A stretch of 64,000 bases of DNA. Source: an uncultured Muribaculaceae bacterium. Lineage in GTDB: Bacteria > Bacteroidota > Bacteroidia > Bacteroidales > Muribaculaceae. The first letter of the stretch is position 1. Every line of letters starts with the position of its first letter. The notes below the pieces were generated by a model. The model was not told where the DNA came from, ran no database searches, and saw only the letters and a list, made by a program, of their open reading frames with translations. Location of the stretch: the NCBI GenBank assembly GCA_910586995.1, contig CAJUKZ010000005.1, forward strand, positions 69,276 to 133,275, written 5' to 3'. Both the position numbers and the translations under genes were made by a program. Shown here piece by piece: positions 9,768 to 19,347 of the stretch.

Positions 9768-10510
9768 TCAAAATAAAAAGTCAGCACCACCATCTGGGAG
9801 GTGGCTTTTTTGATACTGTTCGTATATTTCATCTGCGTGGGATCATCGTCGAGATCAGGCCTGTCGTGACGAAGCACATCGGAAAGGCCGAAGCAGAATT
9901 TAATTTCAGGAATAAGCTTGAAATAAGGCAGATAGAAATCACAACCGAATCCTATCGTAAGATAGAAATCAGTGGTATTAAGCTGTAGGAAATCACGTCT
10001 TTTCTTGGCGACATCGAACGCAGGCATCACACCGCCTACCATATATGGACGCAAGTTGCGGTATCGCTGCGCCGAAAATTTAATGTCGACAGGCAGAACT
10101 ATGAACGTACTTTTGAGATTCTGTCGCTCCTCCTGTCCGCTCACAGCATCGCGGAAGCGTATGTCGCGATTACCGAAATATAGTCCCGGCGATACCCTCA
10201 GATTGAAATAATCATTCAGACGTAGGTCAAAAAGTCCATTGACACAGAATCCGGGAGAAAATGAAGGTTGCTCCACGAACCAAGATTCTCCATCCTCGGT
10301 CACGAAACCGTTGTTGGCGAACTGGAGGTCCTGGGTATGAAGTCCCACCGAGAATCCAAGATGCCAACGACGCATATCGCTATACGGACGATTGAGCACA
10401 TGGTCGTTGCGGTACTTCTGCGCCGACATGGCCGGTACGCAAGCAAGCACAGCAATAACAGACAACATTATGACTGTAAGATTTCGGTTCATAATAGATG
10501 AAACGGCCAT
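9764..10510 (-). CDS. porT: T9SS outer-membrane protein PorT
   Basis: 248 residues from the ATG at 10510, which has AAAGGA eight bases upstream. An ATG at 10492 is the alternative; the frame itself is open from 10555. After the signal peptide the sequence follows Bacteroides PorT closely: VLNRPYSDMRRWHLGFSVGL, a central YFNLRVSPGLYFGNRDIRF strand pair, and a C-terminal TNSIKKATSQMVVLTFYFE ending in the aromatic residue typical of barrels. PorT is an eight-strand outer-membrane barrel needed for T9SS export. In P. gingivalis porT is not part of the porPKLMN operon, so its place as first gene here is noteworthy. Confidence 0.88.
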   Translation of the reverse strand: MAVSSIMNRNLTVIMLSVIAVLACVPAMSAQKYRNDHVLNRPYSDMRRWHLGFSVGLHTQDLQFANNGFVTEDGESWFVEQPSFSPGFCVNGLFDLRLNDYFNLRVSPGLYFGNRDIRFRDAVSGQEERQNLKSTFIVLPVDIKFSAQRYRNLRPYMVGGVMPAFDVAKKRRDFLQLNTTDFYLTIGFGCDFYLPYFKLIPEIKFCFGLSDVLRHDRPDLDDDPTQMKYTNSIKKATSQMVVLTFYFE

Positions 10511-10612
10511 CACACATCCTTTATTGCGCTTTACGAAGTAAAAAACATTGGTCAAAACCTCTTATTTCCCAAATTAGCCTGTTTTTTTTATGGCATTTCA
10601 ATGATTTAAACG

Positions 10613-10620
10613 TAATTTTG
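10613..10620 (+). promoter_or_regulatory. -7 box for the T9SS cargo gene
   Basis: TAATTTTG fits TAnnTTTG and lies 44 bases before the ATG at 10665. Confidence 0.5.
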
Positions 10621-10664
10621 CACCATTAAAACTTCCGAGTAATATAAACCAAAAACAGCCGCTT

Positions 10665-12743
10665 ATGAAAAAATTTTTACTCTCATTTCTTCTTGTAACC
10701 CTGATTGCAGGGATAATCAAGGCTGAGACCGCAAGCATCACATTCAGCGAGGCCGGATACACTAACGCTGCGGAAATCGGCAAAGTGGAATTAGCCGAAG
10801 GATTAGTGACACTAACTTTCGAAAAAGGCTCTAACAGTAATTCCACTAAATACTATACGTCCGGTGCTGCCGCACGTATGTATGCAAGCAACACGCTCAC
10901 AGTTGCCTGCCAGCAGGGATACGACATCACCGGTATCATCATCACAACCGACACCGGAGCAAGCTATCTGCTCAAGTCTACCACTTTCGAACCGGAAGGC
11001 ACTGTAACTCAGAACGACGGCAAGAACATCACCACATGGACCGGAAATGCACAATCAATAGTATTCACCAACGGAACAGGCACTTCCGGACACTCCCGTC
11101 TGAAGTCAATCGAGGTGACATACGTATCTGCAGGACCGGTAGCCGTATATAATCCTGAGATCACACTGATGCCAAAGAACACCGTGAGCATCAGCTGTGC
11201 CACCGATGGTGCAACCATCCACTACACTACCGACGGAAACGATCCCACGACCTCCTCGCCAGTCTACACTTCCACCTTCACCATCTCGCAGACAACCACT
11301 GTGAAAGCTCTGGCAGTCAAAGGCGCAGACAAAAGTTCCATCGTAGAGAAGACTCTCTCGCCCAACACAGTAAACTCACTGGCCGAATTCCTCTCGCTCG
11401 CAAGCGCATCATCGGTCACAGTAGACGCTCCTCTTACTGCAGTATACCAGAATGGAAGCTACCTGTATGTGGTTGAGAACAACACTCCACTGCTAATCTA
11501 TGGCTACAATATGCCACAGTATAAGAACGGCGACATTATCCCCGCCGGCGTGACAGGCAGCTACAACCTGCGCTACAACAATCCCCAGATGGCTGTCGAA
11601 GTGGCTACACTCGGTACTGCTTCTGCCGGTACAGAGGTTAATCCAGAGGTCACTTCCATTGAAGAAGTCAGCTTGGACATGCGCAACCGCTATGTAGTAT
11701 TCAACGATGTGGAACTCAATTACGAGAGTGCCACATCAGCTACTATGTCGGATGCCGACGGTAATACAATGACCGTTTACAACAACAATTTCAAGCTCGA
11801 TCTGGCGTCCGGACGCTACGACATCTACGGTTTCATAAATTATTTCAACAATACACCCCAGCTTGTACCTGTTAAGGCTGAATCTCTGCTTGAGACCGTG
11901 GCGACTCCCGTTATATCGCCCGAATCAGGAGAAGTAGAGGAAGGTACAGTTGTAACTGTAAGCTGCGCCACAGAAGGTGCTACTATCCGCTATACCACAG
12001 ACGGAACAGTACCCACTTCCGAATCCGAAGTCTTCCCCGCGAGCGGCATCACACTGACTCATGCGCTAAACCTCACGGTTGTAGCTTTCAAGGATAACAT
12101 GAACATGTCCGCTGCTGCAACAGCCGAGTACACCATAAAGGGACAGCAGCCTGCAACTGAAACCGAAACTTTCGATTTCTCTGATCCCGCAGGCCTCAAT
12201 CCTGCACAGGAAGACCCAGGTACAACAGGCACAAACATACAGGGTGTGACATTCACCTCAGGCGATGCTACTCTTGAAGTAGCAGAGAACACCAACAATA
12301 CTGCAGCACGCCTGTGGACTCTGACTCAGGACCGCGGTATAGCCATGCGCCTCTATGTATCCGACAAAGTGACCATTCTGCCCGCCAACGGCAAGAAAAT
12401 CGCGAAAGTAACATTCGTAATCGCACAGAATGTAACATTCAAGCCCACATTCATCACCGACGGCGGATCCTACTCGTCTACTTCGAAAGAATGGGTAGCA
12501 GGATCAGCAGACGGTAGCGACAGAGTGGCATTCACCGTAAGCGAGCGCTCCGACATATCGAAGATTCTCGTTGAACTGACCGGATCTACCGTAGGTATCG
12601 ACGACATAACCGCAGATGAAACGACAACAGCGCCTGCCGAATACTACAATCTCCAAGGCATGCGTGTCAACGGCGACCGACTCACACCCGGAATCTACAT
12701 CATGCGTCAGGGCAGCAAGACATCGAAAATACTCGTACGCTGA
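10665..12743 (+). CDS. Secreted multidomain T9SS cargo protein with chitobiase-type repeats
   Basis: 692 residues. A signal peptide (MKKFLLSFLLVTLIAGIIKA) is followed by an N-terminal beta domain (about 21-155) and a chitobiase/beta-hexosaminidase C-terminal-type domain (about 158-225, ATIHYTTDGNDPTTSSP). A middle OB-like beta region (about 230-405), a second copy of the chitobiase-type domain (about 410-480, ATIRYTTDGTVPTSESE) and another beta domain (about 495-640) follow. The last 50 residues (GIDDI, EYYNLQGMRVNG, GIYIMRQG, KILVR) form a type A T9SS sorting domain. No catalytic domain is recognised; it may be an adhesin or carbohydrate binder. It is transcribed divergently from the T9SS operon that probably exports it. 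Confidence 0.8.
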   Translation: MKKFLLSFLLVTLIAGIIKAETASITFSEAGYTNAAEIGKVELAEGLVTLTFEKGSNSNSTKYYTSGAAARMYASNTLTVACQQGYDITGIIITTDTGASYLLKSTTFEPEGTVTQNDGKNITTWTGNAQSIVFTNGTGTSGHSRLKSIEVTYVSAGPVAVYNPEITLMPKNTVSISCATDGATIHYTTDGNDPTTSSPVYTSTFTISQTTTVKALAVKGADKSSIVEKTLSPNTVNSLAEFLSLASASSVTVDAPLTAVYQNGSYLYVVENNTPLLIYGYNMPQYKNGDIIPAGVTGSYNLRYNNPQMAVEVATLGTASAGTEVNPEVTSIEEVSLDMRNRYVVFNDVELNYESATSATMSDADGNTMTVYNNNFKLDLASGRYDIYGFINYFNNTPQLVPVKAESLLETVATPVISPESGEVEEGTVVTVSCATEGATIRYTTDGTVPTSESEVFPASGITLTHALNLTVVAFKDNMNMSAAATAEYTIKGQQPATETETFDFSDPAGLNPAQEDPGTTGTNIQGVTFTSGDATLEVAENTNNTAARLWTLTQDRGIAMRLYVSDKVTILPANGKKIAKVTFVIAQNVTFKPTFITDGGSYSSTSKEWVAGSADGSDRVAFTVSERSDISKILVELTGSTVGIDDITADETTTAPAEYYNLQGMRVNGDRLTPGIYIMRQGSKTSKILVR

Positions 12744-12771
12744 TCTACCTTAGATTTTAAAAACCTACAAT

Positions 12772-12801
12772 AAAGCGCGTCCCCACCACGGGACGCGCTT
12801 T
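12772..12801 (+). terminator. Terminator after the T9SS cargo gene
   Basis: AAAGCGCGTCCC and GGGACGCGCTTT form a perfect 12-bp stem with loop CACCAC, followed by TATTTATTT, 28 bases after the stop. Confidence 0.9.
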
Positions 12802-12864
12802 ATTTATTTCACATAAAACCAACGAGGCGATGTGCTTGTTATTAAAGAAAATAACGTTTCTACT

Positions 12865-13098
12865 ATGACATTACGCCTCCGACACTTGCTTAAAGTGGCC
12901 TTGACAGCCATTATCCTACTGTCGCTCACAGGAGGAATCTCCTCTTGCGGTAGCATGCACAGCTACTGGGGAGTAGAGAACCACTATGACTGGGGCGACG
13001 ACGGTCATCACCATCACCACAAGCCTCCAAAGAAAAAGAAACATAAGAAACACAAAAAGCATAAACGCCATCATCACCACGATGATGACGATGATTAA
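12865..13098 (+). CDS. Small lipoprotein with a His/Lys/Asp-rich tail
   Basis: 77 residues from the ATG at 12865; the open frame begins 11 codons earlier with no signal character. The lipobox ends GISSC (Cys28), so it should be a membrane-anchored lipoprotein. After a short HSYWGVENHYDWGDD stretch the protein is almost only His, Lys, Pro and Asp: HHHHHKPPKKKKHKK, further KH repeats, HHHH and a final run of Asp. Such a tail could bind metal ions or polyanions, but no family function is known to me. A hairpin at 13155-13182 follows. Confidence 0.7.
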   Translation: MTLRLRHLLKVALTAIILLSLTGGISSCGSMHSYWGVENHYDWGDDGHHHHHKPPKKKKHKKHKKHKRHHHHDDDDD

Positions 13099-13154
13099 TT
13101 ACCTGCTTATTATTAAACAAGCACTAAGTCTACCCTTAAAACATAAGTTAACAC

Positions 13155-13186
13155 CGCGGGGAGTGTATTTCATCTCCCCGCGATTT
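13155..13186 (+). terminator. Terminator after the His-rich lipoprotein gene
   Basis: CGCGGGGAG pairs with CTCCCCGCG (13155-13163 with 13174-13182), followed by a short T-containing tail. Confidence 0.65.
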
Positions 13187-13206
13187 CGCAGACAGGATAA
13201 TTTTCG

Positions 13207-13214
13207 TAATTTTG
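13207..13214 (+). promoter_or_regulatory. -7 box for the GT2-pyrC-queF-queC operon
   Basis: TAATTTTG fits TAnnTTTG. It overlaps the longest open frame (from 13212) and so supports the ATG at 13236 as the real start. Confidence 0.6.
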
Positions 13215-13235
13215 CTGACCAAAACACAGCAGTTT

Positions 13236-14000
13236 ATGGACTCAGAAAAAATTCCTGCCAGCGGACACGATAGTGTTGTCATTATCCCGATGTATAACGA
13301 GAAGGAAAATGCGGCGGCCATCATCGACGCAGTGATAGCACTTCCCGAACCGGTCGACATACTCGTGATAGACGACAACTCTCCCGACGGCACAGCTGCC
13401 ATCGTAAAAGCGAAAATCGCTGAATATCCCGATAGGATACACTTAATAGAACGACAGGGAAAACTCGGTCTCGGCACAGCGTATATCTGCGGATTCCTAT
13501 GGGCCATAGACATGGGCTATGACTATATTTGCGAGATGGATGCTGATTTCTCGCATAATCCGGAAGACCTCATAAGACTGATAGCCACTTGCCGCAAAGA
13601 TGCCGACGTGGCAGTCGGTTCACGCTACGTATCCGGTGTCAACGTAGTCAACTGGCCAATGGGACGCGTGCTCATGTCGTATTACGCCTCGGCATACGTC
13701 CGCATGATCACACGCATGCCTGTCAGAGACACTACTGCCGGATTTGTATGTTACCGCAGGGAAGTATTGCAGACCATCCCACTTGACAAGATCAGATTCA
13801 AAGGCTATGCATTCCAGATTGAAATGAAATTCACGGCCTATAAATATGGATTCAGGATCGAGGAAGTGCCGATTATTTTTGTAAACCGCGTGCTTGGTAC
13901 ATCGAAAATGAATACCGGTATCTTCGGAGAAGCAGTGTTTGGCGTAATCCGGCTCAAATGGAACAGCTTTTTCAAAAAATACAAACGCCCCGACAGATGA
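13236..14000 (+). CDS. Family 2 glycosyltransferase, polyprenol-phosphate mannose synthase type
   Basis: 254 residues from the ATG at 13236. The GT2 GT-A fold is clear: VVIIPMYNEKENA near the N-terminus, DILVIDDNSPDGTA, the DxD-type metal motif in EMDADFSHNPEDL, and VGSRYVSGVNVVNWP. The length and motifs match bacterial dolichol-phosphate-mannose-synthase-like enzymes without C-terminal membrane helices. It would transfer a sugar from a nucleotide donor to a polyprenyl phosphate on the inner face of the inner membrane. Its stop overlaps the start of the dihydroorotase gene (ATGA). Confidence 0.88.
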   Translation: MDSEKIPASGHDSVVIIPMYNEKENAAAIIDAVIALPEPVDILVIDDNSPDGTAAIVKAKIAEYPDRIHLIERQGKLGLGTAYICGFLWAIDMGYDYICEMDADFSHNPEDLIRLIATCRKDADVAVGSRYVSGVNVVNWPMGRVLMSYYASAYVRMITRMPVRDTTAGFVCYRREVLQTIPLDKIRFKGYAFQIEMKFTAYKYGFRIEEVPIIFVNRVLGTSKMNTGIFGEAVFGVIRLKWNSFFKKYKRPDR

Positions 14001-15370
14001 AAATCAAGACGATAATCCACAACACTATTATATTCAGTGGAGAAGGCCGGATTCACGGCTATGTAGCAATAGATTCGGATGGCTTTATCGCCGAGGTCGG
14101 ACAAGGAGACGTACCGCAAGAACTCGCCTCCGATACAGATGATTGCATCGACGCAGCAGGCGCATGGCTTCTGCCGGGTGTCATCGACGAGCACGTGCAT
14201 TTCCGTGATCCCGGACTAACCCACAAGGCCGACATTGCAAGCGAGAGTCTTGCTGCGGCAGCCGGAGGTGTCACCTCCGTCATGGACATGCCGAACACCC
14301 GCCCGGCCACTGTTTCACTTGAGGCATGGAGGCAGAAGACCGAGATCGCGCGTAAGTCCTCTGCTGTGAACTATGCCGCATGGATCGGGGCTACAGCCGA
14401 CAACTTCAACGAACTGGCCGGCGCAGACTATTCAAAAATACCGGGAGTGAAGATCTTCGCCGGAACGTCGACAGGCAACATGGCCGTGGGAGGCGATGAG
14501 CTTTTCAGAAAGATATTCACCGAAATACCCGCTCTTAAAGCCGTACACTCGGAAGACGATGCCATAATTGCGAGAAACGCACGCGAGGCTTGCTCGCGTT
14601 ATGGTGGAGAATCACTCGTACCAGTGGAAGAACATCCGCAAATACGTTCTCGCCAGGCATGCTTAGAGTGTACCCGACACCTTGTGGAACTACAACACGC
14701 CACAGACACCCGGCTGCAGGTGATGCACATCTCCACAGCCGACGAACTCGACTACTTCACTTCCGGCCCGGCTGACAGCAAACGTCTCACTGCAGAGACA
14801 TGCGTGCAATACCTATGGTGGAGCGACAGTGATTATACCGCACTCGGAGCTAAAATCAAATGCAATCCGGCCATAAAATCAGCAGCAGACCGGGAAGCTC
14901 TCCGCCAGGCAGTGCGCAACGGCGTAATAGATGTAATAGCCACAGACCACGCCCCACATCTACCTCAGGACAAGGTTGGCGGAGCACTCACCGCCGCTTC
15001 CGGCATCCCGCTCATACAGTTTTCTCTGCCTATGATGCTTGAACTGTGCCACGCCGGCGTGTTCGATGTCGAGACTGTTGTGGAAAAGATGTGCCATGCA
15101 CCGGCCCGCATTTTCGGGATAGACCGACGCGGATTTATAAATAAAGGCATGCATGCAGACCTTACATTGGTGTCCGACGGCACTGGCGAGCCATACACGG
15201 TGACTGCAAACGACGTGATCAGCAAATGCGGATGGACCCCTCTCGAGGGAACAAAGCTGCACCACCGCGTGCTGTCCACATGGGTCAACGGATCGTTGGT
15301 ATGGGACGGAAAACAGGCTTTCCTCACAGGAAAGGCACAAGCATTGGAATTCAAAACAGACAACCTATGA
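13997..15370 (+). CDS. pyrC: Dihydroorotase
   Basis: 457 residues from the ATG that overlaps the previous stop. Dihydroorotase closes carbamoyl-aspartate to dihydroorotate in pyrimidine synthesis. The metal-binding [10 protein letters not shown], the Lys that is carboxylated in this family ([11 protein letters not shown]) and the ATDHAPH motif with the catalytic Asp are all present. The layout is that of the amidohydrolase-type long dihydroorotase common in Bacteroidetes. The stop overlaps queF in an ATGA arrangement. Confidence 0.93.
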   Translation: MKIKTIIHNTIIFSGEGRIHGYVAIDSDGFIAEVGQGDVPQELASDTDDCIDAAGAWLLPGVIDEHVHFRDPGLTHKADIASESLAAAAGGVTSVMDMPNTRPATVSLEAWRQKTEIARKSSAVNYAAWIGATADNFNELAGADYSKIPGVKIFAGTSTGNMAVGGDELFRKIFTEIPALKAVHSEDDAIIARNAREACSRYGGESLVPVEEHPQIRSRQACLECTRHLVELQHATDTRLQVMHISTADELDYFTSGPADSKRLTAETCVQYLWWSDSDYTALGAKIKCNPAIKSAADREALRQAVRNGVIDVIATDHAPHLPQDKVGGALTAASGIPLIQFSLPMMLELCHAGVFDVETVVEKMCHAPARIFGIDRRGFINKGMHADLTLVSDGTGEPYTVTANDVISKCGWTPLEGTKLHHRVLSTWVNGSLVWDGKQAFLTGKAQALEFKTDNL

Positions 15371-15837
15371 GAACTGACGAAGAAATAAAAGGCGTCACCC
15401 TACTTGGCAATACAGGTGTTAAATATCCTGACCAATATTGCCCTGAAATACTTGAGACATTCAAGAATAAACATCCTGAAAACGAGTATCTTGTAACATT
15501 CACATGTCCGGAATTCACCTCACTATGTCCTAAGACCGGCCAGCCCGACTTCGCGAAGATAATAATCAACTATATCCCAAGAGAAGACATGGTGGAGAGC
15601 AAAAGTCTGAAACTATATCTTTTCTCTTTCCGCAACCACGGAGATTTCCACGAAGACTGCGTAAATATCATAATGAAAGATCTTGTACGATTGATGAACC
15701 CACGCTATCTCGAGGTCATCGGACTATTCACCCCCAGAGGTGGCATATCAATTTATCCTTTCGCCAATTACGCTGACGGCGACCACACTCAGCTGAAGCA
15801 GCAAAGAATGCTTGCAGCTTTCCGCAATGATTTCTGA
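15367..15837 (+). CDS. queF: NADPH-dependent 7-cyano-7-deazaguanine reductase QueF
   Basis: 156 residues, the short unimodular (Bacillus-type) QueF. It reduces preQ0 to preQ1 on the way to queuosine in tRNA. The catalytic Cys lies in [13 protein letters not shown], followed by the NADPH and substrate motif [20 protein letters not shown]. The ATG at 15367 overlaps the pyrC stop; the frame is open further upstream inside pyrC but without homology. Confidence 0.95.
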   Translation: MRTDEEIKGVTLLGNTGVKYPDQYCPEILETFKNKHPENEYLVTFTCPEFTSLCPKTGQPDFAKIIINYIPREDMVESKSLKLYLFSFRNHGDFHEDCVNIIMKDLVRLMNPRYLEVIGLFTPRGGISIYPFANYADGDHTQLKQQRMLAAFRNDF

Positions 15838-15860
15838 AACAAGACTGCCCTGACACGACA

Positions 15861-16514
15861 ATGAAGACTGCCCTGATGGTATTATCCGGAGGCATGGATT
15901 CCGTGACAATGCTACACGAATATGCCTCAATGATAGCCGAAGCCGTGACATTCAACTACGGTTCCAATCACAATGCGCGGGAAATCGAATGCGCGCGTCT
16001 CAACTGCAATGAACTCGGGATACCGCTCACAGTGATCGACCTCGCATTCATCGGTCAATATTTTGAATCATCACTTCTCAGCGGAGCTGACGCTATTCCT
16101 GAAGGCGGATATGCTGAGGAAAACATCCATTCCACCGTTGTTCCATTCCGCAACGGCATAATGCTGTCGGTTGCGGCAGGACTCGCCGAGAGCCGTGGAC
16201 TCGACACTGTAATGCTGGCCAATCATGCCGGTGATCATGTCATATATGCAGACTGCCGCCCGTCGTTCGTCAGCGCCATGGATAAGGCTATATGCGAAGG
16301 CACATTTGCCGGCGTACGCCTTTCTGCCCCGTATACAGACCTGACAAAAGCGGAAATTGCAGCGCATGGACGCGATCTTGGCATAGATTATTCTAAGACA
16401 TACTCATGCTACAAAGGTGGCGAGCATCATTGCGGACGCTGCGCCACCTGTATAGAACGCCGTGAAGCTCTCGCTGCAGCCGGTATCACAGACACCACTA
16501 CATACGATAGCTGA
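15861..16514 (+). CDS. queC: 7-cyano-7-deazaguanine synthase QueC
   Basis: 217 residues. QueC makes preQ0 from 7-carboxy-7-deazaguanine with ATP and ammonia. The N-terminal PP-loop LSGGMDSVT and the C-terminal zinc-binding CYKGGEHHCGRCATC motif are intact. It lies 23 bases after queF, so two queuosine steps are adjacent; queD and queE are not in the window. Confidence 0.95.
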   Translation: MKTALMVLSGGMDSVTMLHEYASMIAEAVTFNYGSNHNAREIECARLNCNELGIPLTVIDLAFIGQYFESSLLSGADAIPEGGYAEENIHSTVVPFRNGIMLSVAAGLAESRGLDTVMLANHAGDHVIYADCRPSFVSAMDKAICEGTFAGVRLSAPYTDLTKAEIAAHGRDLGIDYSKTYSCYKGGEHHCGRCATCIERREALAAAGITDTTTYDS

Positions 16515-16544
16515 CGGATTTTTAATTAATAATCAGTGCCTACC

Positions 16545-17198
16545 CTACTCTTTGACTCCGTAGGCAAGATCTCCGGCATCGCCAAGGCCGGGCACTATAT
16601 AGGAATGTGAGTTTATTTCCTCGTCAATGCCTCCGACCCACAACGTAGTACGGTCGGCAGGGAATGTGCGTTCCACATATTCCACAGCCTGACGGGAGGC
16701 GATGACCGATGCCACATGTATCTCTTTGGGTTCTCCCTTTGTCAGAAGCGCCCTGTAGCTCAGTTCCATCGACGCCCCTGTGGCAAGCATAGGATCGACA
16801 AGCAGAAGTGTCTTACCGTCGAGCTTAGGTGAAGCGAGATACTCTATGCACACATCGAAATTTTCCTTTTCCTTGTACTTCCTGTAGGCCGATACAAAAG
16901 CATTCTGCGCCTTGTCGAAAAATTGCAGGAATCCCTGATGGAAAGGCAGTCCGGCACGGAATATTGTAGCCAGCACAACCTCTGTATCAATGGTCTGACA
17001 GGTTGCCTCTCCAAGCGGAGTGCGCACCTGTCGGTTGCGATAGGGAAGTGTCTTTGATATTTCATAAGCCATGATCTCTCCCATACGCACAAGATTTTCA
17101 CGGAAGCGCAGACTGTCGTTCTGAACCTCGACATCTCGCATCTCCATAAGGTATTCCGATACAAGCGAAGGTGTATCGGCAAAGTTTATGATTTTCAT
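16545..17198 (-). CDS. upp: Uracil phosphoribosyltransferase
   Basis: 217 residues. It makes UMP from uracil and PRPP in pyrimidine salvage. The PRPP-binding loop is LLVDPMLATGASM and the uracil-binding C-terminus is VPGLGDAGDLAYG. The length matches the family. It is the last gene of the coaX-to-upp minus-strand run (14 bases after the CBS-domain gene) and converges on queC. Confidence 0.95.
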   Translation of the reverse strand: MKIINFADTPSLVSEYLMEMRDVEVQNDSLRFRENLVRMGEIMAYEISKTLPYRNRQVRTPLGEATCQTIDTEVVLATIFRAGLPFHQGFLQFFDKAQNAFVSAYRKYKEKENFDVCIEYLASPKLDGKTLLLVDPMLATGASMELSYRALLTKGEPKEIHVASVIASRQAVEYVERTFPADRTTLWVGGIDEEINSHSYIVPGLGDAGDLAYGVKE

Positions 17199-17212
17199 GA
17201 CATTATTTATTT

Positions 17213-18493
17213 TTATTCGTTCTCGGTTTTTGTCAGTCTTATAAGTTCCAGTCGTGAGGCTGATTTCTTGACCACCTCCATCTGCAGCCCGTCAATATTC
17301 ACTACATCGCCCTGCATAGGAATTGTTCCGGTAGAGAACAGGATGTAGCCTGCTATTGTCTGATATTGCTCGTCTTCCGGTATGTCGAGATGCAGTTTTT
17401 CGTTCAATGCCGAGATCTCATATCTTCCCGACACCTCGTATACACCCGGCGCCACGGTCTTTACTGTAAGCGAAGCCTTATCGTGCTCATCCTGAATGTC
17501 GCCGAAGATTTCCTCTACAAGATCCTCCAGCGTAACCATTCCGGCAGTTCCGCCAAACTCATCCACCACTATGGCAATAGACCGTTTCTCTGTCAGAAGA
17601 CGACGCATCATCTTGTTGGCCAACAGCATTTCGGGAGCATATAGCACCGGCTTTATATGATCGTGCCAATCTGCTTCGGGATCAAACAATTCACTCACGT
17701 GTATATATCCTTCTATCGTATCTATATCGTCGCGGTAGACGATGATCTTGGACCTGCCAGACGAGGTAAACAACGCCGATAGTTCATCCCGGGTCGTATC
17801 ATAATCAATAGCCACTATTTCATTGCGCGGCAGCATGCAATCGCGCAGGTGGGTATGGGAAAAATCAAGCGCATTCTGGAAAATCTTCACTTCATTCTCC
17901 ACAGTCTTCTGCCGCTCCTGGAGCGTGTCTATCGTCTCCTCGAGGTAGTCGTTCAGATCCGTTACCGAAAGTAACTGAAGGCGTGTATTCTCGCCCTTTA
18001 CGCCAAACATCCTCATCAATACCTTGGAAAGCCATGCGGAGAACATGGATATCGGGTACAGCACGATATAGAACATATACACCGGTATGGCAAACACCCT
18101 AAGCGAATTGTTTGGATTGATTCTGAAGATCGTTTTCGGAATATATTCACCTGCCAGCAATATCACAGCCGTGGATATAAGCGTCTGCAACAGCAATATA
18201 AGAAATTCATTCGTTATGCCGCAGGTATTCTGCAACCAAGGTTCTATAAGGGCAGCAGCGCCCATGCCGTAGACAACGAGCATGATATTGTTGCCTACAA
18301 GGATTGTAGAAATGAAAAACTCGGAATGACTATAGAACCGGTTCACGATGCGCGCGATCAATCCGCCTCGCTTATTGTCGATCTCCGTACGCACACGGTC
18401 CGATGTCACGAATGCTATCTCTGTGCCGGAGAACAGCGCTGAGAATGCCAGTGAAACTGCCGATATTATTATCCAGACAAGACTTTCGCTCAT
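17213..18493 (-). CDS. CNNM/CBS-domain membrane protein (hemolysin C/CorC family, GldE-like)
   Basis: 426 residues. An N-terminal DUF21/CNNM region has about four membrane helices (about 5-25, 60-82, 90-110, 130-152). A cytoplasmic CBS pair (about 205-330, including CMLPRNEIVAIDYD and SIAIVVDEFGGTAGMVTLED) and a CorC/HlyC domain (about 345-425) follow. Related proteins take part in divalent cation (Mg2+/Co2+) transport; in Flavobacterium the GldE relative is linked to gliding. The neighbours (lptC before, upp after) match the order seen in other Bacteroidales. Its exact role is unknown. Confidence 0.85.
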   Translation of the reverse strand: MSESLVWIIISAVSLAFSALFSGTEIAFVTSDRVRTEIDNKRGGLIARIVNRFYSHSEFFISTILVGNNIMLVVYGMGAAALIEPWLQNTCGITNEFLILLLQTLISTAVILLAGEYIPKTIFRINPNNSLRVFAIPVYMFYIVLYPISMFSAWLSKVLMRMFGVKGENTRLQLLSVTDLNDYLEETIDTLQERQKTVENEVKIFQNALDFSHTHLRDCMLPRNEIVAIDYDTTRDELSALFTSSGRSKIIVYRDDIDTIEGYIHVSELFDPEADWHDHIKPVLYAPEMLLANKMMRRLLTEKRSIAIVVDEFGGTAGMVTLEDLVEEIFGDIQDEHDKASLTVKTVAPGVYEVSGRYEISALNEKLHLDIPEDEQYQTIAGYILFSTGTIPMQGDVVNIDGLQMEVVKKSASRLELIRLTKTENE

Positions 18494-18548
18494 TTATTTT
18501 ATCCGATAGATAGGTAGGTGTCTTCTTTTATGAAACAAAGCTTCCGCG

Positions 18549-19313
18549 TCATTGTTGAGCCTGTGGTTCTTGCGGAGGCAAGGATGTCATTCTCTGCGAT
18601 GCCCGCATAGGCGCACCACGCCTGCGGCGGCGGTCAAGATTATCCATATCGACAACCGCTGATGTGTCGGCCGGTTCGGTCTCAGCCTGCGCCTGAGAAC
18701 CTCCACCTCGCATATCGCGCATCGGAATGATAGCTTGTATGCGGTCTACAGTAAAGCGTGTCATCTGCTCATTGCTCCTGAATCCATAGCCCTCTATTGT
18801 ACGGTCCTGCCGGACTATGTGGATAAATGAATCGGAATATACACTCGATGCGCTCTGATCCCAGAACAACTGCTGTGTCAGAAATGTATCCCTGAGTGTG
18901 TTCACCATCACCACATCGCCGTCGAGACGCCACAGACGCTTGTCACTGAAGTATGTAGCTGAATCACAATCGATCGTGGCCGATGGCTTGAAGAAGTCAT
19001 CATACTGCTGCACATGAAGTCCCTCGGGAAAAGTCCATTTGGGATCGCTGGCCTCATCGTACATGAGCCACAGAGGTGCAGTTATCTCATAGCGGGTATA
19101 GCCGGAGTCCGATATAAGTGTTCTCACCGACTCGGTGCGCATAGTAGGCATAGTCTGCGGATCTATCAGATTTCCCACATATGTGCGCTCGCTCTCACTG
19201 CATGCCCCGAGGGTCACTGCAGCCATAATGGCAATAGCAGCCGCCGCAGTAAGTGGCAGCACTCTTAACCGGTTGATATTACGATGCTCTATATTTTCGG
19301 AAACCTTTGACAC
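18549..19313 (-). CDS. lptC: LPS export protein LptC
   Basis: 254 residues. A lipobox-like signal ends VTLGAC (Cys38). The LptC beta-jelly-roll signature is present (YTRYEITAPLWLMYDE, FPEGLHVQQYD, DCDSATYFSDKRLWRLDGDVVM). LptC carries lipopolysaccharide or lipooligosaccharide from the LptBFG transporter across the periplasm. The C-terminal 50 residues, rich in Gly, Gln, Arg and Pro, look disordered. It lies between an outer-membrane protein gene and the CNNM gene in the same operon. Confidence 0.85.
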   Translation of the reverse strand: MSKVSENIEHRNINRLRVLPLTAAAAIAIMAAVTLGACSESERTYVGNLIDPQTMPTMRTESVRTLISDSGYTRYEITAPLWLMYDEASDPKWTFPEGLHVQQYDDFFKPSATIDCDSATYFSDKRLWRLDGDVVMVNTLRDTFLTQQLFWDQSASSVYSDSFIHIVRQDRTIEGYGFRSNEQMTRFTVDRIQAIIPMRDMRGGGSQAQAETEPADTSAVVDMDNLDRRRRRGAPMRASQRMTSLPPQEPQAQQ

Positions 19314-19347
19314 TATATCAGTTCTCTATGTACGTGTGTGATATGAA

